DNA from: Nocardioides piscis
GTDB lineage: Bacteria > Actinomycetota > Actinomycetes > Propionibacteriales > Nocardioidaceae
Direction of reading: 5' to 3'
Length of the DNA: 64,000 nt
NCBI RefSeq assembly: GCF_011300215.1
Contig: NZ_CP049866.1
Span: forward strand, 62,001 to 126,000
Translations under genes and position numbers: made by a program
The notes under the pieces: generated by a model
Databases searched by the model: none
What the model saw: the letters and a program-made list of their open reading frames with translations, nothing else
What the model was told of the DNA's origin: nothing
Part shown: one piece after another, positions 34,941 through 44,025 of the stretch
How positions within the stretch are numbered: position 1 is the first letter of the stretch
How the letters are laid out: each line of letters begins with the position of its first letter

Positions 34941-36004
34941 GCCAGCCACTCCTTGAGCAGCCGCTCGCAGCGCACGATGTGCTCGATCGGCACGTGCTCG
35001 TCCTGCTTGTGCGCATAGGTCGGGTCGCCGGGCCCGAAGTTGACCGCCGGGATGCCGAGTGCGGTGAAGCGGGCCACGTCGGTCCAGCCGAACTTCGGAG
35101 CGACCTCGCCACCGACGGCCTCCACGAACGCCTTGGCCGCTGGGCGGTCGAGGCCGGGCAGCGCACCGGGCGCCATGTCGGTGACGGTGACGTCGAACCC
35201 GTCGAAGAAGTCGCGCACGAAGGCCTCGGCGTCGGCCTCGCTCCGGTCGGGGGCGAACCTGAAGTTGACCTCCACCACGCACTCGTCGGGGATCACGTTG
35301 CCTGCGACACCGCCGTGGATCCGGGTCGCGTTCAGGCCCTCGTGATAGGTCAGTCCATCGATCACCGGCTGACGGGCGACGTATTCCTGGAGTCGCGCGA
35401 GGACCGGTGCCGCCGCGTGGATCGCGTTGACGCCCCGCCAGCTGCGCGCTGAGTGTGCGCGTTCGCCCGAGGTGCGGACGTCGACCCGCATGGTCCCCTG
35501 ACAGCCCGCCTCGACACTCGCGTTGCTCGGCTCCATCAGGATGGCGAAGTCGGCACGCACCAGGTCGGGGTCGCTCTCGCTGAGCAGCCGCAGACCGTTG
35601 TGCACCGAGGCCACCTCTTCGGCCTCGTAGAAGATGAACGTGATGTCGCGACTGGGCTCGGTGACGTCCGCTGCGAGCTTGAGCATCACCGCGTCCCCGG
35701 CCTTCATGTCGCAGGTCCCCAGGCCGTGGAGCAGGTCGGCGTCGCGCCGAGCGGGCAGGTTGTCGTTGAGCGGCACGGTGTCGAGGTGTCCGGCGATCAC
35801 GACTCGTTCACCGCGGTCGAGGTCGGTGCGGGCGACGATGGTGTGGCCCCGCCTGGTCACGGTGAGGTGCGCCAGCGCGCGCAGGGCGTGCTCGACGGCG
35901 TCAGCGATCAGCGCCTCGTCGTGGGAGACCGACTCGATGTTGACCAGCTGCTCGGTCAACGAGACGACGTCGGTGCCGAGGTCGAGGGTGGGGGCATGGG
36001 CCAT
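34937..36004 (-). CDS. dapE: Succinyl-diaminopimelate desuccinylase
   Basis: A 355-residue M20 metallohydrolase that removes succinate from N-succinyl-LL-diaminopimelate on the way to lysine and peptidoglycan. Metal ligands lie in AGHLDTVP, GLGTCDMKAGDA and FYEAEEV (general base and metal Glu); EPSNASVEAGCQGTMR and NFGPGDPTYAHKQDEHV complete the pattern. The ATG at 36004 is preferred; an in-frame ATG at 36016 is possible. Partner genes dapD and dapC are at 44957 and 47272. It is divergent from the LLM gene, so the operator at 36050 could also lie in its promoter. Confidence 0.94.
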   Translation of the reverse strand: MAHAPTLDLGTDVVSLTEQLVNIESVSHDEALIADAVEHALRALAHLTVTRRGHTIVARTDLDRGERVVIAGHLDTVPLNDNLPARRDADLLHGLGTCDMKAGDAVMLKLAADVTEPSRDITFIFYEAEEVASVHNGLRLLSESDPDLVRADFAILMEPSNASVEAGCQGTMRVDVRTSGERAHSARSWRGVNAIHAAAPVLARLQEYVARQPVIDGLTYHEGLNATRIHGGVAGNVIPDECVVEVNFRFAPDRSEADAEAFVRDFFDGFDVTVTDMAPGALPGLDRPAAKAFVEAVGGEVAPKFGWTDVARFTALGIPAVNFGPGDPTYAHKQDEHVPIEHIVRCERLLKEWLA

Positions 36005-36049
36005 GCATTCATCCAATCATCCCCGCGCACACGACAGACGACACGGAAC

Positions 36050-36063
36050 GAGAACGTGTTCTA
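36050..36063. promoter_or_regulatory. KstR-like operator before the LLM oxidoreductase
   Basis: The sequence GAGAACGTGTTCTA fits the KstR consensus TnnAACnnGTTnnA at all but the first base, and it contains the AGAAC/GTTCT inverted repeat. It ends 10 bases before the LLM ATG, so it overlaps the likely promoter. The similar box at 8940 precedes the FadD19-like gene. The regulator is inferred. Confidence 0.55.
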
Positions 36064-36073
36064 GTCTGCAGCC

Positions 36074-36915
36074 ATGCGAAACGGAGTCGTCCTCTTCACC
36101 AGCGACCGGGGCATCACGCCGGCGGCCTGTGCCCAGGCTGCCGAGGAGCGCGGCTTCGACACCTTCTACGTCCCGAGCACACCCACATCCCGGTGAAGCG
36201 GCAGGCCGCACACCCGGGCACGGGCGACGAGAGCCTGCCCGACGACCGCTACATGCGCACCCTGGACCCGTGGGTCTCGCTGGCCACTGCTGCGGCAGTG
36301 ACGTCCACGATCCGTCTGGCCACGGCGGTCGCGCTCCCCGTGGAGTCCGACCCGATCACGCTGGCCAAGACGATCGCCACCCTCGACCACCTCTCGGGCG
36401 GCCGGGTCACCATCGGAGCCGGCTTCGGCTGGAACACCGACGAGCTCGCCGACCACCACGTGCCTGCCGGCAAGCGGCGAACGGTCCTGAAGGAATACGT
36501 CGAGGCGATGCGCTCACTGTGGACACAGGAGGAGGCGTCGTACGGCGGGGAGTTCGTCTCCTTCGGCCCCTCCTGGGCCTACCCCAAGCCCGTCCAGGCG
36601 CACATCCCTCTCGTCATCGGCGCCGAGGCCGGGCCGAAGACCGTCGCCTGGATCGCTGCCAACGCCGACGGCTGGATGACGACCCCACGCACCGAGGGCA
36701 TCGCCGACAAGTCCAAGCTCCTGCATGAGGCATGGGTCGAGGCCGGGCGCGACGGGTCTCCGCAGATCCACCTGCTGATCACGAGCAGGCCTGCTCCCGA
36801 GGACTTCGCCACGTGGGTCGAGGCGGGCGTCACCGACCTGATCTGGGGCGTCCCCGACGCCGAGGAGGGCGTCGTCGTGGGTTATCTCGACAAGATCTCC
36901 GCGCGGCTTCCTTAG
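36074..36915 (+). pseudogene. F420-dependent LLM-class oxidoreductase, frameshifted
   Basis: The reading frame from the ATG at 36074 (MRNGVVLFTSDRGITPAACA) ends early at a TGA near 36199. The rest of a luciferase-like monooxygenase continues in another frame (MRTLDPWVSLATAAAVT, GRVTIGAGFGWNTDEL, PLVIGAEAGPKTVAW). Inserting one G at about 36175 turns PSTPTSR-stop into PEHTHIPVKRQ, the usual family sequence, and restores 280 residues. The family uses F420 or FMN to reduce or oxidise diverse substrates, often lipids. The one-base loss follows CCC, so a sequencing error is plausible. The KstR-like box upstream suggests sterol or lipid catabolism. Confidence 0.85.
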
Positions 36916-36987
36916 GGGTCGAGGCGAGAGCGGGCAATGGCCCGTTCGTGCCATGAAGAACGAGCCCACCGGGGGATGCCCGCTCGG

Positions 36988-37003
36988 TGTGACCTGCGTC
37001 ACC
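36988..37003. promoter_or_regulatory. CRP-like half-palindrome in the metzincin leader region
   Basis: TGTGACCTGCGTCACC resembles the actinobacterial CRP/GlxR consensus TGTGA-N6-TCACA with one outer mismatch. It lies 132 bases before the secreted metalloprotease gene in a 220-base gap that holds no gene that I can see. Function is a guess from the match. Confidence 0.3.
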
Positions 37004-37135
37004 ATCGACGTGGTCGTCACCTCTCGGGAACTTTGGCCTGCCCGCCCACGCGGGCATCGAGATCACGAGAGCCCCGACGCCGGTCCGCCCGAGGTCGTTC
37101 ACCCGTCGGGCATCCCTTCAGGTCAAGGAGACAGG

Positions 37136-37756
37136 ATGAATTTCTCAGCAACGGGAACGACCCGGACGACCGACGCGTCCCACCACCGACGTCGACGCTC
37201 GGGCACGCTGCTCCTGCTCGTGGGCCTGGCGTCGGGACTCATCTCGGTCACGAGTCCGGCGGGAGCCGACACGCCCCAGCCTGACGGTGGCCCCGACGGC
37301 GGGGATCACGCGTGGTGCTATCTCTCCAGCTTCAACCAGCAGACCGCAGCCGACGCGGCCATGACCCGGTTGCGCAACCAGACCGATGTGACCACGTTCT
37401 ACCCCGGGTCGTGCCAGGAGCACACCGACGTGCGGTGGCGACAGGGCGACCTCTCCGGAGCCTACGGACAGGCGCTGTGCGTCGCGACCCGGGCCAACGG
37501 GACGTGCGACATCCACAACGTCACGCTCGACATGGGCACGATCAACGCCGCTGCCCGACCCATCGACCAGCGCACCAAGACAAGTTGTCACGAGCTCGGG
37601 CACACCGTCGGGGTCCGCCACTACTGGGACAACGACTTCCCGGGCAACGACACCGCACACAGCTGTCTGCGCTCGGGCGAGGTGACCGCCAACTGGACCA
37701 ACATCACGCTGTACGGCAACCACCACAAGACCCAGCACATCAACGAATCCTTCTGA
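37136..37756 (+). CDS. Secreted metzincin-type zinc metalloprotease-like protein
   Basis: A 206-residue secreted protein. A signal peptide (arginine-rich start, helix 23-39, cleavage near AGA-DT) precedes a compact domain with six cysteines. HELGHTVGVRH at 152-162 is a complete HExxHxxGxxH metzincin zinc motif with Glu153 as the general base; the Met-turn is not obvious. Its size is close to snapalysin-like minimal proteases, but the rest does not match a family I know. The ATG at 37136 follows AAGGAG; the longer frame upstream is read-through. A lipoprotein gene follows 14 bases later, so the two may be co-expressed. Confidence 0.78.
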   Translation: MNFSATGTTRTTDASHHRRRRSGTLLLLVGLASGLISVTSPAGADTPQPDGGPDGGDHAWCYLSSFNQQTAADAAMTRLRNQTDVTTFYPGSCQEHTDVRWRQGDLSGAYGQALCVATRANGTCDIHNVTLDMGTINAAARPIDQRTKTSCHELGHTVGVRHYWDNDFPGNDTAHSCLRSGEVTANWTNITLYGNHHKTQHINESF

Positions 37757-37770
37757 CAGGAGCGCACGCC

Positions 37771-38550
37771 ATGCCGAAGATGCTCTCGACGGTGACTGCC
37801 GCGGTCGCCCTCTCCCTGCTCGCCAGTGCCTGCAACAGCACCCAGGTGACGGACGCCGGATCGACGCCGGGACCGACCAGCCGCGTGCACGCGGCCACCG
37901 CGGACGCCGCGCCGGGCGACGCTGCCGTGGACGCTGCGGTGGTGCGTGGTCGCAGCGAGTACGACTTCCCCGCCACCGCGTCCGTCTCCCAGGCGGCGCG
38001 CCGGGTCTCCTCCGTCGTGGTCGGCGAGGTCGTCGGCTGGGCGGACGGACGCTCGAGCGTGGAGTCGGACGGCTCCGGCTACGAGTCGTTCCTCTACAAC
38101 GCCGTCCTGACGGTCAAGGTCTCGACGTCCAGGTCGGCCGGGCACCGCCCCGGCGACCTGATCAGCGTCGAGGTCCAGCGAGGCGGTGAGGTGAAGGTCG
38201 ACGGCGCTGCCCCGGAAGGGACCGAGCCGGTCGTCGCCTCGATCGACGAGCTCGCCGCGGCGGTGCCCGTCGGCACCAGGGTGATCCTGCTGGCGTCCCC
38301 GGCTCCGACGGCCGCGGAGCTGCGACAGCAGACCCCCGGCATCGAGGTGCGTGGTGACGGAACCGGCACGACACCCGGGACGACGCTGGTCCGACCCCAC
38401 GTGCAGGGACTGTTGTTCCGCGACGAGACGGGCGCGTTCGCCAGCGGGGTCGCCGACCACGAGGAGGAGTGGGGCTGGCTGCCGAGCGGCACACCGGTCG
38501 ACAAGGGCTTCGGACACCTCGTGGCCGAGATCAACCGCTTCCACCAATGA
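37771..38550 (+). CDS. Lipoprotein of unknown function
   Basis: A 259-residue secreted lipoprotein with lipobox LASAC (Cys at residue 21). The mature part has an Ala/Asp-rich linker and a beta-rich domain: VSSVVVGEVVGWADG, LTVKVSTSRSAGHRPGDLISVEV, PVGTRVILLASPAP. The pattern recalls domains that bind or pass small ligands at the surface, but I do not recognise the family. The ATG at 37771 follows CAGGAG. It is 14 bases downstream of the metzincin-like gene and probably in its operon; protection against, or partnership with, the protease is possible. It is convergent with ileS. Confidence 0.72.
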   Translation: MPKMLSTVTAAVALSLLASACNSTQVTDAGSTPGPTSRVHAATADAAPGDAAVDAAVVRGRSEYDFPATASVSQAARRVSSVVVGEVVGWADGRSSVESDGSGYESFLYNAVLTVKVSTSRSAGHRPGDLISVEVQRGGEVKVDGAAPEGTEPVVASIDELAAAVPVGTRVILLASPAPTAAELRQQTPGIEVRGDGTGTTPGTTLVRPHVQGLLFRDETGAFASGVADHEEEWGWLPSGTPVDKGFGHLVAEINRFHQ

Positions 38551-38606
38551 CCCACTGACCTTTGGCCAGCGAGCCCGTCTGACCCCTCCGGCGACCACGG
38601 AGCGGG

Positions 38607-41600
38607 TCAGACCGCGGTGACCTCCACAGCGACGTCCGGCCCTTCGGCATAGGACACGGACGTGGCCAGGGTCTCCTGGGCCAGCAGCCGCTCGTGTGTC
38701 CTTGCGGCGGTGACCAGGTCGACTGGACCGCTCACCAGCAGCGAGATCCGGTCGCTGACGTCGAGACCCGCGTCGCGTCGGGCCTGCTGAACCGAGCGGA
38801 TGAGGTCACGGGCGACACCTTCGGCCTCGAGCTCGGGCGTCACGGCGGTGTCGAGGACGACGAAGCCGCCGCCCGGCAGCATGCCGGTGGCCGTGTCGGC
38901 ACCGGTGTCGGCGGCGACGGTCTCGAGGGAGAACTCCCCCTCGACGAGCACGAGCCCACCCGACGTCACGGTCCCGTCGTCCGAGAGCGACCAGTCGCCC
39001 GTCTTGGAGCCCTTGATCGCCAGCTGTACGTCCTTGCCCAGCCGAGGGCCGGCAGCGCGGGCGTTGACGGTGAGCCGCTGCTCGACGCCATAGGCGTGGG
39101 CCTCGTCGGTGGCGACGTCGAGGAGGCGCACGCTCTTGACGTTGAGCTCGTCGGCCACGATCGAGGTGAACGGCGCCAACTGGTCCGGGTCGGCGACCAC
39201 GACCGTCAGCTGGGACAACGGCAGGCGGTTGCGCAGGCTGGCGGCCTTGCGGAGCGCCGACCCCGCGGAGCAGACCTCGCGGATCGAGTCCATCGCAGTC
39301 ACGAGCTCGTCGTCGGCCGGCAGCTCCTCGGACAGCGGCCAGTCGGTCAGGTGCACCGAGCGCTCGCCGGTGAGTCCTCGCCATACCTCCTCGCTGACCA
39401 GCGGCAGCAACGGCGCCGTCACCCGGCAGACCGTCTCGAGCACCGTGTAGAGCGTGTCGAAGGCGTGGGTGGAGTCGCTGTTCCAGAACCGCTCACGCGA
39501 ACGGCGGATGTACCAGTTGGTCAGCGCGTCGAGGAAGGAGCGGGTGGAGTCGCAGGCGTTCGCGACCTCGTAGTTGTCGAGCTCGTGGGTCATGGCGGCC
39601 ACGTAGTCACGCAGCTTGGCCAGGATGTAGCGGTCCATCGGGTGGCTGCTGCTGGTGCTGCGCGTCGCGGCATAGGACTCGGCATTGGCATAGAGGCTGA
39701 AGAACGACCAGCTGTTCCACAGCGGGATCAGCACCTGGCGCACCGAGTCGCGGATGCCCTGCTCGGTGACGACGAGGTTGCCGCCGCGCAGGATGGGCGA
39801 GCTCATCAGGAACCAGCGCATCGCGTCGGCGCCGTCGCGGTCGAAGACCTCGCGCACGTCGGGATAGTTGCGCAGCGACTTGCTCATCTTCTGCCCGTCG
39901 CTGCCCAGGACGATGCCGTGGCTGACGCAGGTGGAGAAGGCCGGCTTGTCGAAGATCGCGCCCGCCAGGACGTGCATCGTGTAGAACCAGCCGCGCGTCT
40001 GGCCGATGTATTCGACGATGAAGTCGCCCGGGAAGTGCCCCTCGAACCAGTCGGCGTTCTCGAACGGGTAGTGCACCTGGGCGAAGCTCATCGAGCCGGA
40101 GTCGAACCACACGTCGAGCACGTCGCTGACCCGGCGCATCGTGGACTGACCCTCCTCCGGCGAGCGCGGGTCGTCGGGGTTGGGGCGCGTCAGCTCGTCG
40201 ACGAACGGACGGTGGAGGTCGGGGTTGCCCTCGTGGTCGACCGGGAGCCGACCGAAGTCGCGCTCGACCTCCTCGAAGGAGCCATAGACGTCGAGGCGCG
40301 GATAGGCCGGGTCGTCGGACTTCCAGACCGGGACCGGGGAGCCCCAGAAGCGGTTGCGGGTGATCGACCAGTCGCGGGCGTTCTCCAGCCACTTGCCGAA
40401 GGAGCCGTGCTGGATGTGGTCGGGCACCCAGCGGATGTCCTCGTTGAGCTCGAGCAGCCGCTGCTTGACCGCGGTCACCTCGACGAACCACGACGAGACA
40501 CCCTTGTAGATCAGCGGCTCGCGGCAGCGCCAGCAGTGGGGGTAGGAGTGGTCGTAGGTCTCGCGGCGCAGCAGCACGGTCCCGGGGGTGACCGACCCGC
40601 CCGCGTCGCCCCTGGTCGCGGCCTTGAGGTGGTCCATGATCTGCAGGTTGGCGTCGAAGACCAGCATCCCGGCGTACTCGTCGACCGGTGCGGTGAAGCG
40701 CCCGTCCTTGCCGACCGGCATCACCGGCTCGATTCCTTCGCGGTCGGTGACGATCTTGTCGTCCTCACCGAAGGCGCCGGCCGTGTGCACCAGACCGGTG
40801 CCGTCCGTGGTGGTCACGAACTCCGCCGGCACGAGGCGGAACGCGTTGTCGTGGCCGAGGTAGTAGGAGAACGGCGGGGTGTAGGCGCGACCGACGAGCT
40901 CGGCGCCGGTCCGGCGAGCGACGATCACCGGCTCGTCGCTGTCGGGGTAGAGCTCCTTCTTGTGCGCCGACAGCCGCGGCTCCGCGACGAGATAGCGCGC
41001 GGTCCGGTCGGTGCCGGGAACAGGAGCCTCCACGACGACGTAGTCGATCTCCTCGCCCACCATGACCGCGAGGTTGGAGGGCAGGGTCCACGGAGTCGTC
41101 GTCCACACCAGGGCGAGCACCCCGTCGAGGTCGTCGCCGCGGTCCTCGAGGCGGACACCGACCGTGACGGCCGGGTCCTGACGCAGCTTGTAGACGTCGT
41201 CGTCCATGCGCAGCTCGTGGTTGGACAGCGGGGTCTCGTCGTTCCAGCAGTAGGGCAGGACCCGGAAGCCCTCGTAGATCAGCCCCTTCTCGTGAAGCTG
41301 CTTGAACGCCCACATGACCGACTCCATGAACTCGGGGTTCATCGTCTTGTAGTCGTTCTCGAAGTCCACCCAGCGCGCCTGTCGGGTGACGTAGTCGCGC
41401 CACTCGCCGGTGTACTTCAGCACCGACTCGCGGCACGCGTCGTTGAACTTCTCGATGCCCAGGTCGTGGATCTCGTCGGTGGTCTTGAGCCCCAGCTGGC
41501 GCATCGCCTCGAGCTCGGCGGGCAGTCCGTGGGTGTCCCAGCCGAAGCGGCGCTCGACGCGCTTTCCGCGCATCGTCTGGTAGCGAGGGATCAGGTCCTT

Positions 41601-41831
41601 GACGTAGCCGGTCAGCAGGTGGCCGTAGTGCGGCAACCCGTTGGCGAACGGCGGTCCGTCGTAGAAGACGAACTCACCGTCGGTCTCGGCGTCGCGCTGG
41701 TCGATGCTCGCCTGGAAGGTGCCGTCGGCGTCCCAGTAGGCCAGCACGGCTTCCTCGATCGCCGGGAAGGACGGCGAGCTGGTGACGGCCTTGGGGTTGC
41801 CGGACGTGTGCGAGACCAACGGATAGGTCAT
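38607..41831 (-). CDS. ileS: Isoleucyl-tRNA synthetase
   Basis: A 1,074-residue class I synthetase with the HIGH motif as HYGH (68-71), KMSKS in [11 protein letters not shown], a CP1 editing domain ([12 protein letters not shown], near residue 250) and the anticodon-binding region. The length and the [16 protein letters not shown] start place it in the eukaryotic-like IleS2 group, found in many actinobacteria and often associated with low mupirocin sensitivity (family knowledge, not shown here). The ATG at 41831 follows CAGGAG. A T-box leader upstream should control it in response to uncharged tRNA-Ile. Confidence 0.97.
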   Translation of the reverse strand: MTYPLVSHTSGNPKAVTSSPSFPAIEEAVLAYWDADGTFQASIDQRDAETDGEFVFYDGPPFANGLPHYGHLLTGYVKDLIPRYQTMRGKRVERRFGWDTHGLPAELEAMRQLGLKTTDEIHDLGIEKFNDACRESVLKYTGEWRDYVTRQARWVDFENDYKTMNPEFMESVMWAFKQLHEKGLIYEGFRVLPYCWNDETPLSNHELRMDDDVYKLRQDPAVTVGVRLEDRGDDLDGVLALVWTTTPWTLPSNLAVMVGEEIDYVVVEAPVPGTDRTARYLVAEPRLSAHKKELYPDSDEPVIVARRTGAELVGRAYTPPFSYYLGHDNAFRLVPAEFVTTTDGTGLVHTAGAFGEDDKIVTDREGIEPVMPVGKDGRFTAPVDEYAGMLVFDANLQIMDHLKAATRGDAGGSVTPGTVLLRRETYDHSYPHCWRCREPLIYKGVSSWFVEVTAVKQRLLELNEDIRWVPDHIQHGSFGKWLENARDWSITRNRFWGSPVPVWKSDDPAYPRLDVYGSFEEVERDFGRLPVDHEGNPDLHRPFVDELTRPNPDDPRSPEEGQSTMRRVSDVLDVWFDSGSMSFAQVHYPFENADWFEGHFPGDFIVEYIGQTRGWFYTMHVLAGAIFDKPAFSTCVSHGIVLGSDGQKMSKSLRNYPDVREVFDRDGADAMRWFLMSSPILRGGNLVVTEQGIRDSVRQVLIPLWNSWSFFSLYANAESYAATRSTSSSHPMDRYILAKLRDYVAAMTHELDNYEVANACDSTRSFLDALTNWYIRRSRERFWNSDSTHAFDTLYTVLETVCRVTAPLLPLVSEEVWRGLTGERSVHLTDWPLSEELPADDELVTAMDSIREVCSAGSALRKAASLRNRLPLSQLTVVVADPDQLAPFTSIVADELNVKSVRLLDVATDEAHAYGVEQRLTVNARAAGPRLGKDVQLAIKGSKTGDWSLSDDGTVTSGGLVLVEGEFSLETVAADTGADTATGMLPGGGFVVLDTAVTPELEAEGVARDLIRSVQQARRDAGLDVSDRISLLVSGPVDLVTAARTHERLLAQETLATSVSYAEGPDVAVEVTAV

Positions 41832-41869
41832 GGGTGGTGGCTCCTGCTCGAGGGTGATCGATCTGACCC

Positions 41870-42035
41870 ACGAGGACGACTCCCCACCTTCGGGTCGGGC
41901 CGCGGTACCACCTCGCTTGCGGCGTCTCCCGACGCTGCCACTCGTGCTGCACGGCTGTGACGGGCCCACCCGTCCGGTTCTAGTGAGCGTGTCGCCACGC
42001 CGTTCTTCCGGAGGCTCACCGCTGATGACGGCTCA
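41870..42035 (-). promoter_or_regulatory. T-box riboswitch leader of ileS
   Basis: On the minus strand the leader holds the T-box sequence GAGGTGGTACCGCGG (41915-41901), near the consensus AGGGTGGTACCGCGG that pairs with the tRNA acceptor end. Upstream are a hairpin GCGTC-GGGA-GACGC (41935-41922), another GACGGG-TGGG-CCCGTC (41974-41959) and a stem GGTGAGCC...GCTCAC (42020-41983). An ATC triplet lies at 42026-42024. As in other actinobacterial ileS T-boxes, control is probably at translation initiation, with the ribosome site about 60 bases downstream. The specifier position is not certain. Confidence 0.82.
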
Positions 42036-42094
42036 GACGCCTGTGCCTGCGATCGTACGGCGCTGCCGCGCCCCAGCGCGAATCAGTTGACCCG

Positions 42095-43186
42095 TCAGCG
42101 CTGGCGTGTGGCCACGAAGACCTGCGACATCGAGCACGTCGGAGTGCTGAACGCGAACGTCCCCCGAACGCGACCGGACCTGACGGTCATGAGTTGCGCA
42201 CCGAACCACCGGCTGCTGAGCTGGGTCACCTTGGCGGTCGCACCGCTCCGCGGCATGCGGAGCTCGACGGGATAGGTCGCCCGCTTGACGCCGGATCCCT
42301 CACACAGCACGGCGGACGTGCGCAGGCGCACCACCCGGTTCTCCTCGGTGACCTGGAAGCGCACCGAGCCGTCCTTCGACTCGTAGCGCCCCGGCAGTGG
42401 CCGCTGCGCCTCGATCTTGCGAGCCCTGAACGCATACGGCTGGTCGAAGGAGTCGCTGCCGACGTCGTCGCGTGCGGTGAGAGCCAGCTCGGAGTCGGCG
42501 ATCCCGGGTGCGGCAAGGCGGGCGACCACCGGCCGGGTCTGCTCGGCGGAGACCGGGCCCACGACCACGTCCTTCATCCGAACCCCGGGTCCGGCGCCCG
42601 AGACGACGACCTTGGTGGTGGCTCGCACGTGCGCGGTGACCATGAGCAGCACCGGGGTCCTGCGACCGGCTGCGACGAGCAGGGGTGCCGCCGGCGCGGC
42701 CTGCGCCCCGGCGATCCGGTTGCGCTCGGACACCGGGCCGACGAGCCTGTCGGAGACGGCGCCGTTGACGATCACCACCGCCGTCATGCACGAGAAGTCG
42801 CCGTCCAGGTCGTCGAAGGGATAGCCGTGCTGCTCCACCGAGACGGTGTTGTCCGGCCCGACGACAGCCGCGGGCTCGGCAACCGTCACCAGCGGCTCGC
42901 AGCCGTGGGGATGTTGGCGACCGAGCGTCCAGTCGACCCGGAGGCTGGTGCCGGCCGGCACCTGACCAGCGAGCGTTGCGGTGGCCGACCACTCGCTGCG
43001 GACGGTGTCGGTGGAGATCGTCGCCTTCGTCAAGGTGCGCCCCGGGTCCGAGCTGGTCGGATGGCCGGCGTCGTGCGTCGTTGCCACGCCGTCGACCCCC
43101 ACCCGGACGCTCTCCGCCTGCACCGGAACCGGTGACAGGAACAAGGGTGTGACCAGCAGGCTCAGAATGACTCCCCGTGTGCGCAT
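42095..43186 (-). CDS. Secreted protein, unknown function
   Basis: A 363-residue secreted protein. The signal peptide MRTRGVILSLLVTPLFLSPVPVQA is followed by repeated beta-sandwich-like segments (SATATLAGQVPAGTSLRVDWTLG, TKVVVSGAGPGVRMKDVVV, AKVTQLSSRWFGAQLMTVRSGRVRGTF). Two to three Ig-like domains are likely. Cysteines near 118, 156 and 352 may form disulfides. No catalytic motif is seen. The ATG at 43186 begins the signal peptide; the longer frame upstream has no ribosome site. It lies upstream of the ileS T-box but is probably a separate transcript. Confidence 0.72.
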   Translation of the reverse strand: MRTRGVILSLLVTPLFLSPVPVQAESVRVGVDGVATTHDAGHPTSSDPGRTLTKATISTDTVRSEWSATATLAGQVPAGTSLRVDWTLGRQHPHGCEPLVTVAEPAAVVGPDNTVSVEQHGYPFDDLDGDFSCMTAVVIVNGAVSDRLVGPVSERNRIAGAQAAPAAPLLVAAGRRTPVLLMVTAHVRATTKVVVSGAGPGVRMKDVVVGPVSAEQTRPVVARLAAPGIADSELALTARDDVGSDSFDQPYAFRARKIEAQRPLPGRYESKDGSVRFQVTEENRVVRLRTSAVLCEGSGVKRATYPVELRMPRSGATAKVTQLSSRWFGAQLMTVRSGRVRGTFAFSTPTCSMSQVFVATRQR

Positions 43187-43293
43187 GCCGGATGGTAGCC
43201 CTGCGGCGAGCCCTTCCGGGCAGTGTTGGTCGTGAGCCGGCGTGGGCGGCAAGTCCGTCGACCGAGCAGGCTCGTGTCTGCTTGGCTGCTCGC

Positions 43294-43842
43294 ATGACGA
43301 AACCTGGCTTCGACGGCATGTGGCTCCCCCAGGCGGAGGACCCGAGGATGCAGCAGGGGGCGACGTCGGGCGAGCGCGAGTGCCTGGTCGGCTATCTGGA
43401 GCACTACCGCACGACGCTGGAGCTCAAGTGCGCAGACCTCAGCCCCGAGCAGCTCGGCACGCGCTCGGTGCCGCCCTCCAACATCTCCCTGCTGGGTCTG
43501 GTGCGGCACATGGCGCGGGTGGAGCAGAGCTGGTTCCGCCGCGTCATCGCCGGCCGGCCCGAGCTGCCACGGCTCTTCGGCGGCGCCGACGAGGACGCCG
43601 GCTTCAGCTGGCCCGGGGACACCGACGACGCGCTGGTCGCCGAAGCCTGGTCACTGTGGCGAGCGGAGGTCGAGCACGCACGCGAGGTGCTCGGCCGCAC
43701 CGACCTCGACAGGGTCGTCGACGTGCACGGCCAGCCCACGGAGGTGCGCGACCTCATCGTGCACATGATCGAGGAATATGCCCGGCACTGCGGCCACGCC
43801 GACCTCGTGCGCGAGTGCATCGACGGGCGTGCGGGCCAGTGA
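43294..43842 (+). CDS. DinB/DUF664 family protein
   Basis: A 182-residue four-helix-bundle protein of the DinB/DUF664 (YfiT-like) type. Putative metal-binding histidines are in LVRHMARVEQSWF, and in HMIEEYARHCGHADL near the end, the usual family pattern. Such proteins include mycothiol-dependent transferases; as this organism encodes mshB, a mycothiol S-transferase role is possible but unproved. The ATG at 43294 is chosen over the upstream frame because the family starts there (GFDGMWLPQAEDPRM). It is divergent from the secreted protein gene. Confidence 0.82.
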   Translation: MTKPGFDGMWLPQAEDPRMQQGATSGERECLVGYLEHYRTTLELKCADLSPEQLGTRSVPPSNISLLGLVRHMARVEQSWFRRVIAGRPELPRLFGGADEDAGFSWPGDTDDALVAEAWSLWRAEVEHAREVLGRTDLDRVVDVHGQPTEVRDLIVHMIEEYARHCGHADLVRECIDGRAGQ

Positions 43843-44025
43843 AGCCGCCGTTCGGTCCACTGGTCCTCGCGCCGTGTCCCGACGGGTGACCTCAGCTCGT
43901 CGTTCGCCCCGCCGACGTTTCGTGACCCGCCCAACGGGTAGGAGAGGCCTGCCGGACACTGTGCCAAGCGTCATCGGCAGTTCAGTCAGATCACCCATTC
44001 AGTGCAACAGACGAGGAGCACAGAC

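Noticed and set aside
38694..41960. A 1,088-codon open frame on the plus strand opposite ileS
   Set aside because: It is the mirror of ileS codons; no start context, no domain, and composition like other antisense shadows.
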